The notes under the pieces are model-generated. The model was not told the DNA's origin and ran no database searches. It worked only from the letters and a program-made list of their open reading frames with translations. From Gammaproteobacteria bacterium (GTDB lineage: Bacteria > Pseudomonadota > Gammaproteobacteria > Pseudomonadales > Azotimanducaceae), in the NCBI GenBank assembly GCA_021773555.1, contig JAJFKA010000182.1, forward strand, positions 61,567 to 125,566: DNA of 64,000 nt, written 5' to 3'. This document shows, one piece after another, positions 1 through 9,564 of the stretch (position 1 is the first letter of the stretch; each line of letters begins with the position of its first letter). The translations under genes were made by a program, and so were the position numbers.

Positions 1-282
1 ATTCATGGATTTCTGGTCGGCGTCGTTGGGGTGAGTCTGGGGATTCTGATCGGCACGCTAACCGCCACCTGGCTGGGTGATCTTTACGCCTCGGTGGATC
101 GATTCTTCGGTCTCGGACTGATGGATGAGTACTTCATCCAATATCTACCTACTCGCGTACTCGGATCAGATATTCTGGTTATTACGATGGTTTCTCTGAT
201 GATTTGTCTGCTGGCAACAATTTATCCCGCGTCCAGTGCGGCATCGACCAACCCGGTAGAGGCACTGCAAAATGAAGGATGA
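1..282 (+). CDS. lolC: Lipoprotein-releasing ABC permease LolC/E family, C-terminal fragment
   Basis: The window opens inside this gene, in frame 1; only the last 93 codons are present. The fragment shows two hydrophobic stretches and ends in a PVEAL motif close to the stop, as do FtsX-fold permeases of the LolC/LolE type. In the family this inner-membrane subunit works with LolD and LolE to extract outer-membrane lipoproteins and hand them to LolA. The next gene, lolD, starts 11 bases before this stop, so the two are probably translationally coupled. The lolC label rests on its position ahead of lolD-lolE; the missing N-terminus prevents a firmer choice. Confidence 0.85.
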   Translation: MHGFLVGVVGVSLGILIGTLTATWLGDLYASVDRFFGLGLMDEYFIQYLPTRVLGSDILVITMVSLMICLLATIYPASSAASTNPVEALQNEG

Positions 283-961
283 ATTGATTCTGAGTGCCCA
301 TGGGCTTAGAAAAAGCTTTGGTCAGGGCGCAGCTTTAATCAAAGTGCTGGACGGCGTCGATCTGGAGGTCAGGAAGGGCGAGCGGGTGGCGGTGGTCGGC
401 CTGTCCGGCAGTGGTAAGAGCACCCTGTTACATCTGTTGGCCGGGCTGGATGCGCCGGATGCTGGAACAGTCGATGTGGGCGGAGAAGATATTTTATCGC
501 TGGATGAAAACGCACTCTGTCGATTGCGCAATAAGACGCTCGGATTTGTATATCAATTTCATTACCTGATGTCTGAATTTACCGCCACTGAAAATGTTGC
601 CATGCCATTGATGATTGGTGGTTGCACACGTAAAGCGGCGAGTCGAATCGCTGACGAGATGTTGGCGCAGGTCGGCCTCAAAGACCGCCTCGCCCACAAA
701 CCCGGCCAGCTTTCCGGAGGAGAACGCCAGCGGGTGGCGATTGCCAGGGCGCTTGCGAATAAACCATTGTGTGTTCTGGCAGATGAACCGACCGGTAACC
801 TGGATGAAGAAACCGCGGAGGAAGTTAACCAGTTATTGTTGCGGTTGAGTCAGGACCTGCATATGTCTTTTATTATCGTCACGCATAACCATGGTCTAGC
901 AAGCCGCATGGATCGAACATTGACCTTGCATAAGGGCAAACTCAGTGAGTCGTCGGCATGA
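272..961 (+). CDS. lolD: Lipoprotein-releasing system ATP-binding protein LolD
   Basis: A 229-residue ABC ATPase energising lipoprotein release from the inner membrane. Visible motifs are Walker A (GLSGSGKST), a Q-loop in FVYQFHYLM, the signature LSGGERQR, Walker B ending in ADEPTGNLD, and the switch His in VTHNHG. The DEPTGNLD wording and the short length fit the MacB/LolD exporter-type ATPases. It overlaps the permease gene on each side (11 bases upstream, ATGA-type 4 bases downstream), giving a tight lolC-lolD-lolE operon. A FtsE-like alternative is unlikely because two LolC/E-type permeases flank it. Confidence 0.95.
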   Translation: MKDELILSAHGLRKSFGQGAALIKVLDGVDLEVRKGERVAVVGLSGSGKSTLLHLLAGLDAPDAGTVDVGGEDILSLDENALCRLRNKTLGFVYQFHYLMSEFTATENVAMPLMIGGCTRKAASRIADEMLAQVGLKDRLAHKPGQLSGGERQRVAIARALANKPLCVLADEPTGNLDEETAEEVNQLLLRLSQDLHMSFIIVTHNHGLASRMDRTLTLHKGKLSESSA

Positions 962-2163
962 TGCTGTCGGCTTTTATCGGGCTGCGCTACTCGGGATTTG
1001 GATTCTCGGGGAGTGCTTCCGGAAACCGGTTTTTGTCATTTATCTCGCTGGCCTCCCTGATTGGCATGGTTCTGGGTGTTATTGCATTGATTGTGGTTGT
1101 GTCGGTTATGAATGGATTTGACGCGGAGTTAAAACGCCGAATCCTCGGGGTTGTACCGCACGTTGTCATCGACACACCAGATATCGACCTGACCGGGGAG
1201 CCGGGTGTGATTGCCAGCGTTGTCTTCCTGCAACGTAACGCGCTTGTGCTCGATGGCAAAGCCAGCCATCTACTGACCCTCAATGGCATTGAAGCGAAAC
1301 AGGAAGGACGCATATCCATCATTCCGAAACACATGATTCACGGATCGCTGGATGAACTTGCTGCCCGCCCCAACGGTCTTGTACTGGGGCGCCCGCTTGC
1401 CTATCGACTGGGTCTTCTGGTTGGCGATCAAGTCACCGTTGTCATCCCGGAACCCTCCGTGGATGGCCAGACAATTTCACCTAAGATCGCACGCCTGGTC
1501 CTTGTTGGAACTTTTGAACTAGATGCAGAACTGGATTACAGATTAGGGCTGGTGAATGTTGATCACCTGTCAGCTATTGTTGGCAATGTCCCGGTTCAGA
1601 CTCGTCTAAGGCTTAACGATGTTTTCGATGCGGCGCGGGTCAGCGCGGAAACCTCCAGGCGTTATGGTGTATCTACGACTAACTGGACTACCCAATATGG
1701 CGACTTTTTTGAGACCGTCAAGATGGAAAAAGTCATGATGTTCGTGTTGTTGTCGCTGATCGTAGCCATTGCGGCGTTCAATATTGTTTCCAGTCTGAGC
1801 ATGATGGTAAAAGATAAACGCGGTGATATTGCGGTACTGCGAACCTTCGGTTTGTCGTCCCGGCGCATCATGGCTATTTTTGTAACACAGGGAGTGGTGA
1901 TTGGCGTTCTGGGCATAGTCGTCGGCACTGTTTTTGGATTGGCAATTGCACACAACGTGACCGGGCTTGTGGCGTATCTGGAAGGGCTGTTTGGCGGCAA
2001 GATGCTGGCGGGCACCTATTTTGATTCAGTGCCGTCGGATGTACGTTATGCTGATGTTGCACTGATCACATTGGTTGCATTTATCATCAGCGTGCTCGCT
2101 ACCTTGTACCCTGCATGGCGTGCTGCATCCTTGCAACCGGTAGAAGTGCTCAGACACGAGTGA
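958..2163 (+). CDS. lolE: Lipoprotein-releasing system permease LolE/LolC family
   Basis: A full-length (401 aa) LolC/LolE-type permease. It has an N-terminal membrane segment after SFISLASLIGMVLGV, a periplasmic domain of roughly 200 residues, then three membrane segments in the FtsX-like C-terminal domain, ending in LQPVEVLRHE. The GDIAVLRTFGLSSRRIM stretch before the second membrane segment is the usual coupling region contacting LolD. The start ATG overlaps the lolD stop. It probably forms a heteromeric complex with the permease cut by the window edge. Whether it should be called lolE or lolC is an inference from gene order. Confidence 0.9.
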   Translation: MMLSAFIGLRYSGFGFSGSASGNRFLSFISLASLIGMVLGVIALIVVVSVMNGFDAELKRRILGVVPHVVIDTPDIDLTGEPGVIASVVFLQRNALVLDGKASHLLTLNGIEAKQEGRISIIPKHMIHGSLDELAARPNGLVLGRPLAYRLGLLVGDQVTVVIPEPSVDGQTISPKIARLVLVGTFELDAELDYRLGLVNVDHLSAIVGNVPVQTRLRLNDVFDAARVSAETSRRYGVSTTNWTTQYGDFFETVKMEKVMMFVLLSLIVAIAAFNIVSSLSMMVKDKRGDIAVLRTFGLSSRRIMAIFVTQGVVIGVLGIVVGTVFGLAIAHNVTGLVAYLEGLFGGKMLAGTYFDSVPSDVRYADVALITLVAFIISVLATLYPAWRAASLQPVEVLRHE

Positions 2164-2273
2164 ACCAGGGCGGGTAAGCAATTTGATACTGGCCTGCCTG
2201 CCACCGCGCACGTCTACCAATTCCTGTTTATGCGATGTACAGTGTCGAGCGGATAATAAGCCACGGAACGTTT

Positions 2274-2924
2274 ATGCCAAGATTGAGGGAAGTCCCCCGG
2301 AGCGAAGCGGATCCTACCGTCCTGCCTTTATACGATGCCTTATTTGGCGACAAGGATCCTGTTACCGAACCTGGCACGGCGACGGGAACGCCTGGAAACT
2401 GGTGGACGGTATTCGCATTGGTACCCGAATGCCTTGCGCATGCAGTAGCGGGGTTTCAGTTCTATCGAAGTCGCAAACGTAAAATCAGCGCAAAGCTCCG
2501 TGAGTTGGGGCAGGCGCGAGCCGGATATAGCCGGGGCAGTCAGTTCGTGTTTTCCCAACACTGCAAGAGCCTTCGCGCAGTTGGTTTTAGTGAGGAACAA
2601 ATTGCCGCGATTCCACACTGGCAGGCGACTGATCTGTTCAATCAGTTGGAGCGTGCGGTGCTGTCCTATACCGACGATTTGGTACTTTCAGGCGGTCGGG
2701 TCCCCGACGGGACGTTTCAGGTGCTAAAGGACAACCTCAGCGACGAAGAGATTCTGGAGCTGACATACATCACCTGCACCTACGAGATGCACGCGACGAT
2801 GACGCGCGCATTGCGGCTCGAATTCGACGACATCGAGGAACGCATCACAGAAGTTCCGGCGCCGGATGCAGATCTGCAGAAAATGGATTTTATGGGTGCT
2901 GTCGACAAGCCAGGAACTGACTGA
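2274..2924 (+). CDS. Carboxymuconolactone decarboxylase (AhpD-like) family protein
   Basis: A 216-residue protein starting MPRLREVPRS, chosen because GGAA lies five bases ahead and family members start this way; the frame stays open 13 codons further upstream. The order of elements fits the CMD/AhpD helical fold: an N-terminal region, a helix with FSQHCKSLRAVGFSEEQ, then LSDEEILELTYITCTYEMHATMTRALRLEFDD, the typical C-terminal helix pair. No CxxC thiol pair is visible, so AhpD-type peroxidase-reductase chemistry is doubtful. No membrane segment or signal peptide. Substrate unknown. It stands alone between the lol operon and a convergent DUF2062 gene. Confidence 0.75.
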   Translation: MPRLREVPRSEADPTVLPLYDALFGDKDPVTEPGTATGTPGNWWTVFALVPECLAHAVAGFQFYRSRKRKISAKLRELGQARAGYSRGSQFVFSQHCKSLRAVGFSEEQIAAIPHWQATDLFNQLERAVLSYTDDLVLSGGRVPDGTFQVLKDNLSDEEILELTYITCTYEMHATMTRALRLEFDDIEERITEVPAPDADLQKMDFMGAVDKPGTD

Positions 2925-2930
2925 GACCTT

Positions 2931-3446
2931 TTACCGATTCGGCAGTTTCATTCTGGCTCGACGCGCACGCCAGTATCGGCTGATGCGCCATCGCCAGTAC
3001 AATCGGACAGCGATAAACCCAGTCACACCAGTGCTGATGCCACAAACCAGTGAGCCGAGCAGGAGTGGTTGCCAGACGACGGCAAACTGAGCGGTCAGCC
3101 ATTCCAGGCTGAGGTCGATTTCGAGGACCTGGTTGTTTTGATCAAGTATCAGGGTGCCGACGCGATAGGCGAAGTACATCATGGGTGGCATGGTGATCGG
3201 GTTGCTGATCCAGACGATGCCCACGGCGAGCGGCACATTGCAACGGATCATCACGCACAACAGAATGCAGGGAATCATCTGGAACGGAATTGGCAAAAAG
3301 CAGCAAATCGCCCCGATTAATACTGCAAAAGAGACTGAATGGCGATTGAAATGCCAGAGATTGGGTTCGAAGATTCGTTCGCCAAGCATGCGCAGCGATT
3401 TGACTTCGCGAAGCTGTTCCCGGGTTGGTAGATACTTCTTGACCAT
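2931..3446 (-). CDS. DUF2062 domain membrane protein
   Basis: A 171-residue protein with a basic N-terminus, LWHFNRHSVSFAVLIGAICCFLPIPFQM and the conserved WISNPITMPPMMYFAYRVG segment, which marks DUF2062. Three or so membrane segments are visible, with an Arg-rich cytoplasmic tail. The family's biochemical role is not settled; some members are fused to glycosyltransferases, but this one is the stand-alone form. It is divergent from comEC (95 bases between the starts) and convergent with the CMD-family gene, six bases away. Confidence 0.85.
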   Translation of the reverse strand: MVKKYLPTREQLREVKSLRMLGERIFEPNLWHFNRHSVSFAVLIGAICCFLPIPFQMIPCILLCVMIRCNVPLAVGIVWISNPITMPPMMYFAYRVGTLILDQNNQVLEIDLSLEWLTAQFAVVWQPLLLGSLVCGISTGVTGFIAVRLYWRWRISRYWRARRARMKLPNR

Positions 3447-3541
3447 TGCGCAACGTGTATTTTGGCGAATCGCGTATTATGCACGACTCGCAAGTAAGGT
3501 CGATATCTCTATGCCAATTCGGCGATTGACACTGGATCATC

Positions 3542-5800
3542 GTGGCTGGGTTGAATCAAATCAACTTCATGACGCTAATGATCGCCACCTTTTTCCTGGC
3601 AGTTTATTGTGTGGCGAATCTGGCAGTGATACTGGATTTTTCGCTCCTGTTCCTGGCACTACCGGTATCGATTTATTGTCTCGGTTGCCCACGAATTGCC
3701 CCGTGTGGCAGTTGCGTCCTGGGCTTGTTGCTGGGGTTGATGAACGCAGAACAGGGGTTAAACGCTGCTTACCCCGAGTCAGAAAACCCGCAACGGGTCA
3801 TCGGGTACGTTGTTTCCCTGCCTGAAGTCCAAAACGGGATCAACAGATTTCAGTTTCGAATTTTGGAGGTCCAGGGGGACAACAGCGAATGGCAGGGCCT
3901 GGTAAAAGTCTCCTGGTACGAACCCCCGGAGGAAATCGTCCCCGGAGATCGCTTTAATTTTGTTCTTAAATTGTCTCGTCCACACACATCGATCAATCCA
4001 GGCTTGTTTGACTATGAGGGCTGGCTTTTCGCCAGGAAAATCCGGGCCACGGGTTATGTCAGGCAAACGGCGGCATTCAGCCGACTCGGTTCGGATTGGT
4101 GGCGCGTGCCTCACCATTACGTTCGATTTCGAATGAGAGCCGTCCTGCAGAAGCAGTTAACGTCATCGGCCGTTGGCGGGCTGTTGGTTGCTCTGGCAAT
4201 TGGCGACACCGCCCAGATCGACAAAACCGCGTGGCGTCACTTATCCAGGACCGGAACCAACCATCTGTTAATCATTTCCGGATTACACGTGGGATTGGTC
4301 GCTGCAATGATTTTTAAGGCGCTCGGATTACTCTGGTTTCGAGACCGGACAGCCGCCGCGATTACCATCGCAATGACGACCGCCTATGCCCTGTTGGCAG
4401 GTTTTGGATTACCGGTGCAGCGTGCCTGGATTATGTCCACGGTGGTGTTGGTCGCGCTGGCAATTCGACGGCCGGTACGCCTGAGCACATTGTTTTGCCT
4501 GTCGTTACTCGGGGTCCTGATGTTCCAGCCACTTGCAGTGATCAATGTAGGCTTTTGGCTTTCTTTCGGCGCGGTATTTGTTTTGCTGTATGCCTTTTCC
4601 GGGCGTCACGAGGTTACCAAAAACCGATTCGGTATCGGGCTTGCGGCATTGAAAACCCAGTGGGTCGTGTTCGTTGCGATGCTGCCGGTGCTGCTCTACC
4701 TGATCAATCAGGTCTCACTGGCATCTTTTCTGGTGAATACGATTGCAATTCCCGTGGTCGGATTTCTGGTCATTCCCTGTTTATTGCTGACGGTTGTCAT
4801 CGCGCCGTTTTCGACGGTGCTTGCGGGAGGACCGCTGGCTCTTGCGGAATGGAACCTGTCCCGACTGTGGCAGCTGATTGTATGGTTTAGCGACGCAAAC
4901 CTCTTATATCACGGCGTTAACCAGGGTCTGATAGTTGCCCTGATTGGTTTTTGTGGTGTCCTGGTAATGCTTGCGCCCCGCGGCTTATTGCCTCGATGGG
5001 TAGGCTTACTCTGCCTGCTGCCACTGTTGAATAAATCCCAGTCGTTATCGGAGAATCGACTACAACTGACCTTCATTGATGTGGGTCAGGGGCTGGCCGT
5101 AATTATCAGGACGCGCAGCGCCACTGTTCTCTATGACACCGGGCCTGCATTCGGAGACAGGTTCGACGCAGGTGAGTCCATTATCACACCGTTACTGCAT
5201 CGTGCCGGGATTTCCTACCTGGACATGCTTATCGTAAGTCATGGAGATACGGATCATGCAGGTGGCATGCAATCGATCATCCGGAATTTTGCACCCAGAA
5301 CAATCATTGCGCCGACTGAGCCTTATCAGGGCTGCACTGAACCCGTCGTCAGCCGGTTTGATGCGTTCCAATTTGAGGTGTTTGCGGTGGACGCGAAGCT
5401 TGCCGCTACGAACAGCAACAACCGCTCCTGTCTATTACTGGTATCGATTGCTGGCCGCGGCATACTGATGACCGGCGACATTGAAACAGAGGGCGAGACT
5501 GCACTGCTGACCCGGGAGATGCCCGTGCTCGATGTGATCTCCATCCCGCACCATGGCAGTCGGACCTCATCAACTCCGGGATTTATCAACCACACGCATC
5601 CGCAACTTGGCATTGTTTCAGCGGGCTACGACAACCGTTTTAATCATCCAGACCCGGAAGTGATGGCCCGCTATCGGCGGCGTCATGTGCGCACTCTGCT
5701 CACCGCCTCAGCCGGTGCCATCACGATCACTTTCAGCGAAAAAGGGGTGGAAACCGTATCTCGTGCACGCGTTACCGGGCAACGGTTCTGGCACTGGTGA
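3542..5800 (+). CDS. comEC: ComEC/Rec2-family DNA uptake channel
   Basis: A 752-residue inner-membrane protein of the natural-competence family that carries single-stranded DNA into the cytoplasm. The order is N-terminal membrane helices, a DUF4131-like beta domain, the Competence domain with the LLIISGLHVGLVAAM segment and many helices, then a C-terminal metallo-beta-lactamase-like domain. That domain carries FIDVGQGLAVII, the metal motif SHGDTDHAGG and a late IPHHGSRTSS. The start used is GTG; an in-frame ATG lies nine codons later. Intact length and conserved metal motif suggest it is functional. No other competence gene is in the window. Confidence 0.92.
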   Translation: MAGLNQINFMTLMIATFFLAVYCVANLAVILDFSLLFLALPVSIYCLGCPRIAPCGSCVLGLLLGLMNAEQGLNAAYPESENPQRVIGYVVSLPEVQNGINRFQFRILEVQGDNSEWQGLVKVSWYEPPEEIVPGDRFNFVLKLSRPHTSINPGLFDYEGWLFARKIRATGYVRQTAAFSRLGSDWWRVPHHYVRFRMRAVLQKQLTSSAVGGLLVALAIGDTAQIDKTAWRHLSRTGTNHLLIISGLHVGLVAAMIFKALGLLWFRDRTAAAITIAMTTAYALLAGFGLPVQRAWIMSTVVLVALAIRRPVRLSTLFCLSLLGVLMFQPLAVINVGFWLSFGAVFVLLYAFSGRHEVTKNRFGIGLAALKTQWVVFVAMLPVLLYLINQVSLASFLVNTIAIPVVGFLVIPCLLLTVVIAPFSTVLAGGPLALAEWNLSRLWQLIVWFSDANLLYHGVNQGLIVALIGFCGVLVMLAPRGLLPRWVGLLCLLPLLNKSQSLSENRLQLTFIDVGQGLAVIIRTRSATVLYDTGPAFGDRFDAGESIITPLLHRAGISYLDMLIVSHGDTDHAGGMQSIIRNFAPRTIIAPTEPYQGCTEPVVSRFDAFQFEVFAVDAKLAATNSNNRSCLLLVSIAGRGILMTGDIETEGETALLTREMPVLDVISIPHHGSRTSSTPGFINHTHPQLGIVSAGYDNRFNHPDPEVMARYRRRHVRTLLTASAGAITITFSEKGVETVSRARVTGQRFWHW

Positions 5801-5904
5801 CAAACAGCAGATCGGACGTGGAGGAATGATTACGTTGAATTAAATTTGCATTTTTCACTTAAGCGCGCGATGCTGCGGCGCTTTGCATCCTGGACCTGTC
5901 GGTC

Positions 5905-6765
5905 ATGCCCAACGTGTTACATGCGCTGCTAGAACACCTGAATCTCGAACAAATAGAAACTAACCTGTTTCGCGGTGTCAGTGAGTCGATGGGGCCACCC
6001 AGGGTATTTGGTGGCCAGGTCATCGGCCAGGCGTTGATCGCTGCCCTGCGGACGGTTGAAGATCGACCGTGCCATTCTCTGCATGGCTACTTTTTGCGGC
6101 CAGGTGATCCGGCGATCCCTATTGTTTATGAAGTTGATCGAATTCGCGATGGTGGCAGTTTTACAACCCGCCGGGTCGTTGCGGTGCAACGGGGCGAAGC
6201 AATTTTTAGTATGTCAGCCTCGTTTCAGGTGGTTGAAGCGGGGCTGAGTCACCAGTCTGCGATGCCGGATGTTCCTATGCCCGAGAGTCTGCCCACCGAA
6301 GCGGAGGCAATGGAAGGTCGACTGGATGAGATTCCAGAACATATGCGTGAGATGATGAATCGCGAGCGCCCGATTGAAATGCGTCGAATTGAGAAAACGG
6401 ATTTCTTCAGTAGTGAAAAAAAACCGCCGTTTCAGCATGTCTGGTTTCGCTCAAGTGAACTCTTGAGTGATGACCCCGCACTACATCAGTGCCTGCTTGC
6501 GTATGCCTCGGATATGGGCATATTGAGTACCTGTATGTTGCCTCATGGACGATCTTTCATGTCGGGCATGATGACGGCGAGCCTGGATCACGCCATGTGG
6601 TTCCATCGACCGTTTCGATTTGATGAATGGATTCTGTTTGCTCAGGACAGCCCGGCTTCTGCCGGTGCTCGTGGATTCAATCGCGGCACGATGTTCACCC
6701 AGGACGGTACCTTAATCGCTTCGGTTGCCCAGGAGGGGCTCATTCGCGATGTGAGTGGCGGTTAA
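5905..6765 (+). CDS. tesB: Acyl-CoA thioesterase II
   Basis: A 286-residue TesB-type double-hotdog thioesterase that hydrolyses acyl-CoA to free fatty acid and CoA. The first half has the MGPPRVFGGQVIGQALIAAL signature and HSLHGYFLRPGD. The second hotdog carries the ASDMGIL and SLDHAMWFHRPFRFDEW motifs of the active site. Length matches E. coli TesB. The protein is cytosolic. Its stop codon directly abuts the end of the broken DUF2244 gene on the other strand. Confidence 0.95.
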   Translation: MPNVLHALLEHLNLEQIETNLFRGVSESMGPPRVFGGQVIGQALIAALRTVEDRPCHSLHGYFLRPGDPAIPIVYEVDRIRDGGSFTTRRVVAVQRGEAIFSMSASFQVVEAGLSHQSAMPDVPMPESLPTEAEAMEGRLDEIPEHMREMMNRERPIEMRRIEKTDFFSSEKKPPFQHVWFRSSELLSDDPALHQCLLAYASDMGILSTCMLPHGRSFMSGMMTASLDHAMWFHRPFRFDEWILFAQDSPASAGARGFNRGTMFTQDGTLIASVAQEGLIRDVSGG

Positions 6766-7072
6766 TCATTCCGGCACGACGCGTTTTAACTGTCGGATTA
6801 ATTCCTCTTTATCGCGGCGGCTGAGAAACCGGCCCAGTTCAAGTACGCTTCCGTGAGAGCGGATCGAAACCGTCGCCGGGTCCCATGAATGGCGTGGCGG
6901 GCAGACCAGGAACTGTGCCCAGGAACGCTGGTAGTCCCGGCACACCGAGGCCGAGTGAGATACCCGCCAGGGTATACAGAAGATAGGTGTTGTAACGCCA
7001 GGACCAGGAATAGTTTGGTTTCAGGATAATCCTGCCGGTGTGCGAGCGATCATCGATAAAGGCCTGAACCAT
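6766..7072 (-). pseudogene. DUF2244 family gene, frameshifted and internally deleted
   Basis: Read from the ATG at 7072, the first frame gives a typical DUF2244 N-terminus (GRIILKPNYSWSWR followed by one hydrophobic segment) but then runs into a proline-rich out-of-frame tail stopping at 6839. The +1 frame continues with RDYQRSWAQFLV, SWDPATVSIRSHGS and LELGRFLSRRDKEELIRQL, the standard DUF2244 C-terminus, ending at 6766. The second membrane segment and following strand (about 50-60 residues in the family) are missing between the two halves. Total coding space is only about 102 codons. I read it as a decayed gene, though a sequencing or assembly error could also cause the frame change. It begins two bases after the symporter stop. 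Confidence 0.75.
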
Positions 7073-7074
7073 GG

Positions 7075-8433
7075 CTACACCGGCAGGGGCGCAGGTTCGA
7101 GTTTTAGCATTCGACTGGTAATCGTCCCGGCAGTCATTGAACCGTTTACATTGAGCGCGGTTCTCGCCATATCGATCAGGGGTTCGATCGAGATAAGCAG
7201 CGCAGCCAATGCCACGGGAAATCCAAGTGCCGGAAGTACCATCAGTGCCGCGAAGGTTGCCCCGCCACCCACACCCGCCACACCGAACGAGCTGATTGCG
7301 ACGATGCCAATGAGGCTCGCCAGGAATGTCGGATCCATGGGATCGACTCCCATTGTGGGCGCAATCATTACCGCCAGCATCGCAGGATAAATACCTGCGC
7401 AGCCATTTTGACCGATCGTGGCGCCAAAGGTGGCAGAGAAGTTAGCAACGGACGGATGGTTTTGAAGGTCGCGAATCTGGGTTTCCACGTTCAGCGGGAT
7501 CGTTGCGGCGGAGCTGCGTGAGGTGAAAGCAAAGGTGAGTACTGGCCAGACCTGTTTGAAATAGTGCGCAGCATTGATACCGGATATCATCAGCATCAGC
7601 GCGTGCACACAAAACATAATGGTGATGGCGAGGTACGAGGCGACAATAAAACTCAGCAGATCGAGTATGTCGCTTCCATTTGAGCCAGCGGTTACTTTCA
7701 TCATCAGTGCCAGGACACCGTACGGCGTAAGTGCGATCACCAGCCGAACCAGCTTCAACACAACGGCCTGAACGGTTTCGATACCATCCCGAAAACGCGC
7801 TCCCTGTTCAGGGTCATCCCGGGTGACCAGCAAGCCTGCGATACCAGTCAGAATCCCGAAAATCACGACGGCGATAATCGAAGTTGGCCGACTCCCGGCC
7901 AGGTCGGCGAAGATATTTTGCGGAATGAAGCTGATGATTGTGTCCGCCAGACCGAGTTCACTGACCGATGACAGCCGCGATTCAAGTACATCGGCCCGTG
8001 CAAGTTCACGGGCTCCCTGGGTGAGGCCTTCCGCACTTAGTCCAAAAATATTGGTCACTGTGATGCCGACAATTGCAGCGACGATAGTTGTGGCAATCAG
8101 GATGCCGATGACCATGCCGCCGATTTTTCCGAGGATCGCGATTTCTTCCATTTTAATGACGGCAGCAATCATCGAAACAAGAATGAGCGGCATGATGATC
8201 ATCTTCAGCAGGCTGACGTAGCCACTCCCGATTATATTGCTCCATACCAGGGTGGCGCTGATGGTGTCTGTGTCCGTTCCGTAGATGAGTTGCAGCACCA
8301 GACCGAAGAATGCACCCAGCAGTAATGCTGCGAGCACCCGCTGGGAAAGTGCAAAACCCCGGGTTTGAAGATGGACCAGCAGACCGATGAGGCCAATGAA
8401 CACGAACAAGTTCAGGGTAACGAAAATTGTCAT
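7075..8433 (-). CDS. tcyP: L-cystine:sodium symporter TcyP/YdjN-like
   Basis: A dicarboxylate/amino acid:cation symporter (SDF/DAACS family) of 452 residues. Close to the YdjN/TcyP cystine carriers are LTFAFTSRSSAATIPLNVE (HP1 serine-rich loop), FGATIGQNGCAGIYPAML, GVAGVGGGATFAAL and SIEPLIDMARTALNV. Eight or more membrane helices are visible. The start at 8433 was chosen because a longer frame from 8490 would overlap hisC, and MTIFVTLNLFVF fits the family N-terminus. It follows hisC by 16 bases. Substrate specificity is inferred from resemblance. Confidence 0.88.
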   Translation of the reverse strand: MTIFVTLNLFVFIGLIGLLVHLQTRGFALSQRVLAALLLGAFFGLVLQLIYGTDTDTISATLVWSNIIGSGYVSLLKMIIMPLILVSMIAAVIKMEEIAILGKIGGMVIGILIATTIVAAIVGITVTNIFGLSAEGLTQGARELARADVLESRLSSVSELGLADTIISFIPQNIFADLAGSRPTSIIAVVIFGILTGIAGLLVTRDDPEQGARFRDGIETVQAVVLKLVRLVIALTPYGVLALMMKVTAGSNGSDILDLLSFIVASYLAITIMFCVHALMLMISGINAAHYFKQVWPVLTFAFTSRSSAATIPLNVETQIRDLQNHPSVANFSATFGATIGQNGCAGIYPAMLAVMIAPTMGVDPMDPTFLASLIGIVAISSFGVAGVGGGATFAALMVLPALGFPVALAALLISIEPLIDMARTALNVNGSMTAGTITSRMLKLEPAPLPV

Positions 8434-8449
8434 GGTCAGGGTCGCCAGG

Positions 8450-9559
8450 TCATGGTGTGATTTGGGTGTCCGATTCGCTTTCTGCAACAATTGTGGCTAT
8501 TGCGTCAAGCAACCGGGTATTTTCAGCCGGTGTGCCAACGGTGACACGTATTTTGTCTGCAAGCCGTTTTTCTGCGAAGTACCGGACGAGAATACCTCGC
8601 TTTTTTAATTCAGCATATAGCGTTGCAGCGTCACAAGGGAAGCGCCCTGGGACTGTGACCAGCAGGAAGTTTGTATTGGTCTTTGATGAGTCCAGGCCAA
8701 GATTGCTGAGTTCATGAGCGAGGGTTTCACGGTCTGCCATGATTTTTGCACAGTTGCCCATGGCATGTGCCCGGTAGGTCAGCGCGGCTTCCGCGATCAG
8801 CTGGCTGAGCAAGTCGAGGTTATAGCTGTCCCTGGTTTTGGCAATCATTGGACTGATCAGGGAAGGTGATGCAATGCCGTAGCCGAATCGCAATCCGGCC
8901 AGCGAGTAGCCCTTGCTGAGTGTCCGCAATATAACCAGATTGTCATGCTGGTGAATCAGAGGCAAGGTATTGTAATCCGCAGCAGGCTCAACAAAGTCCA
9001 CGTAGGCCTCGTCCATTAGTAATACCGAATCCAGTTCATCGGCAAGTGTTGAAACCTGCTCGGTGGTCAGGAGCTTACCCGTTGGCGCATGGGGGTTAAC
9101 CACGAGGGTAAGCCTGCACCCGGCTTCATTCATGCGCTGGGCAAAATTCCGGGGCAGGCTCCAGTCCGTTTCCAGCTCCACCTTTTCAACGGGACAGTTC
9201 TGAATCTGGGCCAGTACCGGGTAAAGAGAATAGGTCGGGTTGGTCATACCGATCGCCTGGCCCGGATCGACGAATGTGGTAATCAATAGTCGGATCAATT
9301 CGTCGCCACCCCGGGTAGCGATGATGTTGTCACGATCGATGTCGTGAATTGCAGCGGCCAGATCCCTGAATCCGTTTGCTGTGGGTGGCGGGTAACGGCG
9401 CAGGGCTTCGATCTGGAAGCTGTTGACGATTTCCTGTATCTGCGGTGCGGGAGGATAAGGATTTTCATTGGTGTTCAGCTTGATGGTCGAGCCATCCGTC
9501 GGCTGCTCACCGGATAAGTAGCCTTGCATGGCGCCTATGTTTTTACGTTCAAAGGACAT
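8450..9559 (-). CDS. hisC: Histidinol-phosphate aminotransferase
   Basis: A 369-residue fold-type I PLP aminotransferase of the HisC family, converting imidazole-acetol phosphate and glutamate to histidinol phosphate in histidine synthesis. Visible are KLNTNENPYPP at the N-terminus, ATRGGDELI, NPHAPTG, MDEAYVDF, and the PLP lysine K216 in RTLSKGYSLAGLRFGY. It lies outside a his operon, between greB and the cystine symporter, so it may be the HisC2-type copy that also acts on aromatic amino acids; the sequence alone does not settle this. Confidence 0.92.
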   Translation of the reverse strand: MSFERKNIGAMQGYLSGEQPTDGSTIKLNTNENPYPPAPQIQEIVNSFQIEALRRYPPPTANGFRDLAAAIHDIDRDNIIATRGGDELIRLLITTFVDPGQAIGMTNPTYSLYPVLAQIQNCPVEKVELETDWSLPRNFAQRMNEAGCRLTLVVNPHAPTGKLLTTEQVSTLADELDSVLLMDEAYVDFVEPAADYNTLPLIHQHDNLVILRTLSKGYSLAGLRFGYGIASPSLISPMIAKTRDSYNLDLLSQLIAEAALTYRAHAMGNCAKIMADRETLAHELSNLGLDSSKTNTNFLLVTVPGRFPCDAATLYAELKKRGILVRYFAEKRLADKIRVTVGTPAENTRLLDAIATIVAESESDTQITP

Positions 9560-9564
9560 CCGGG

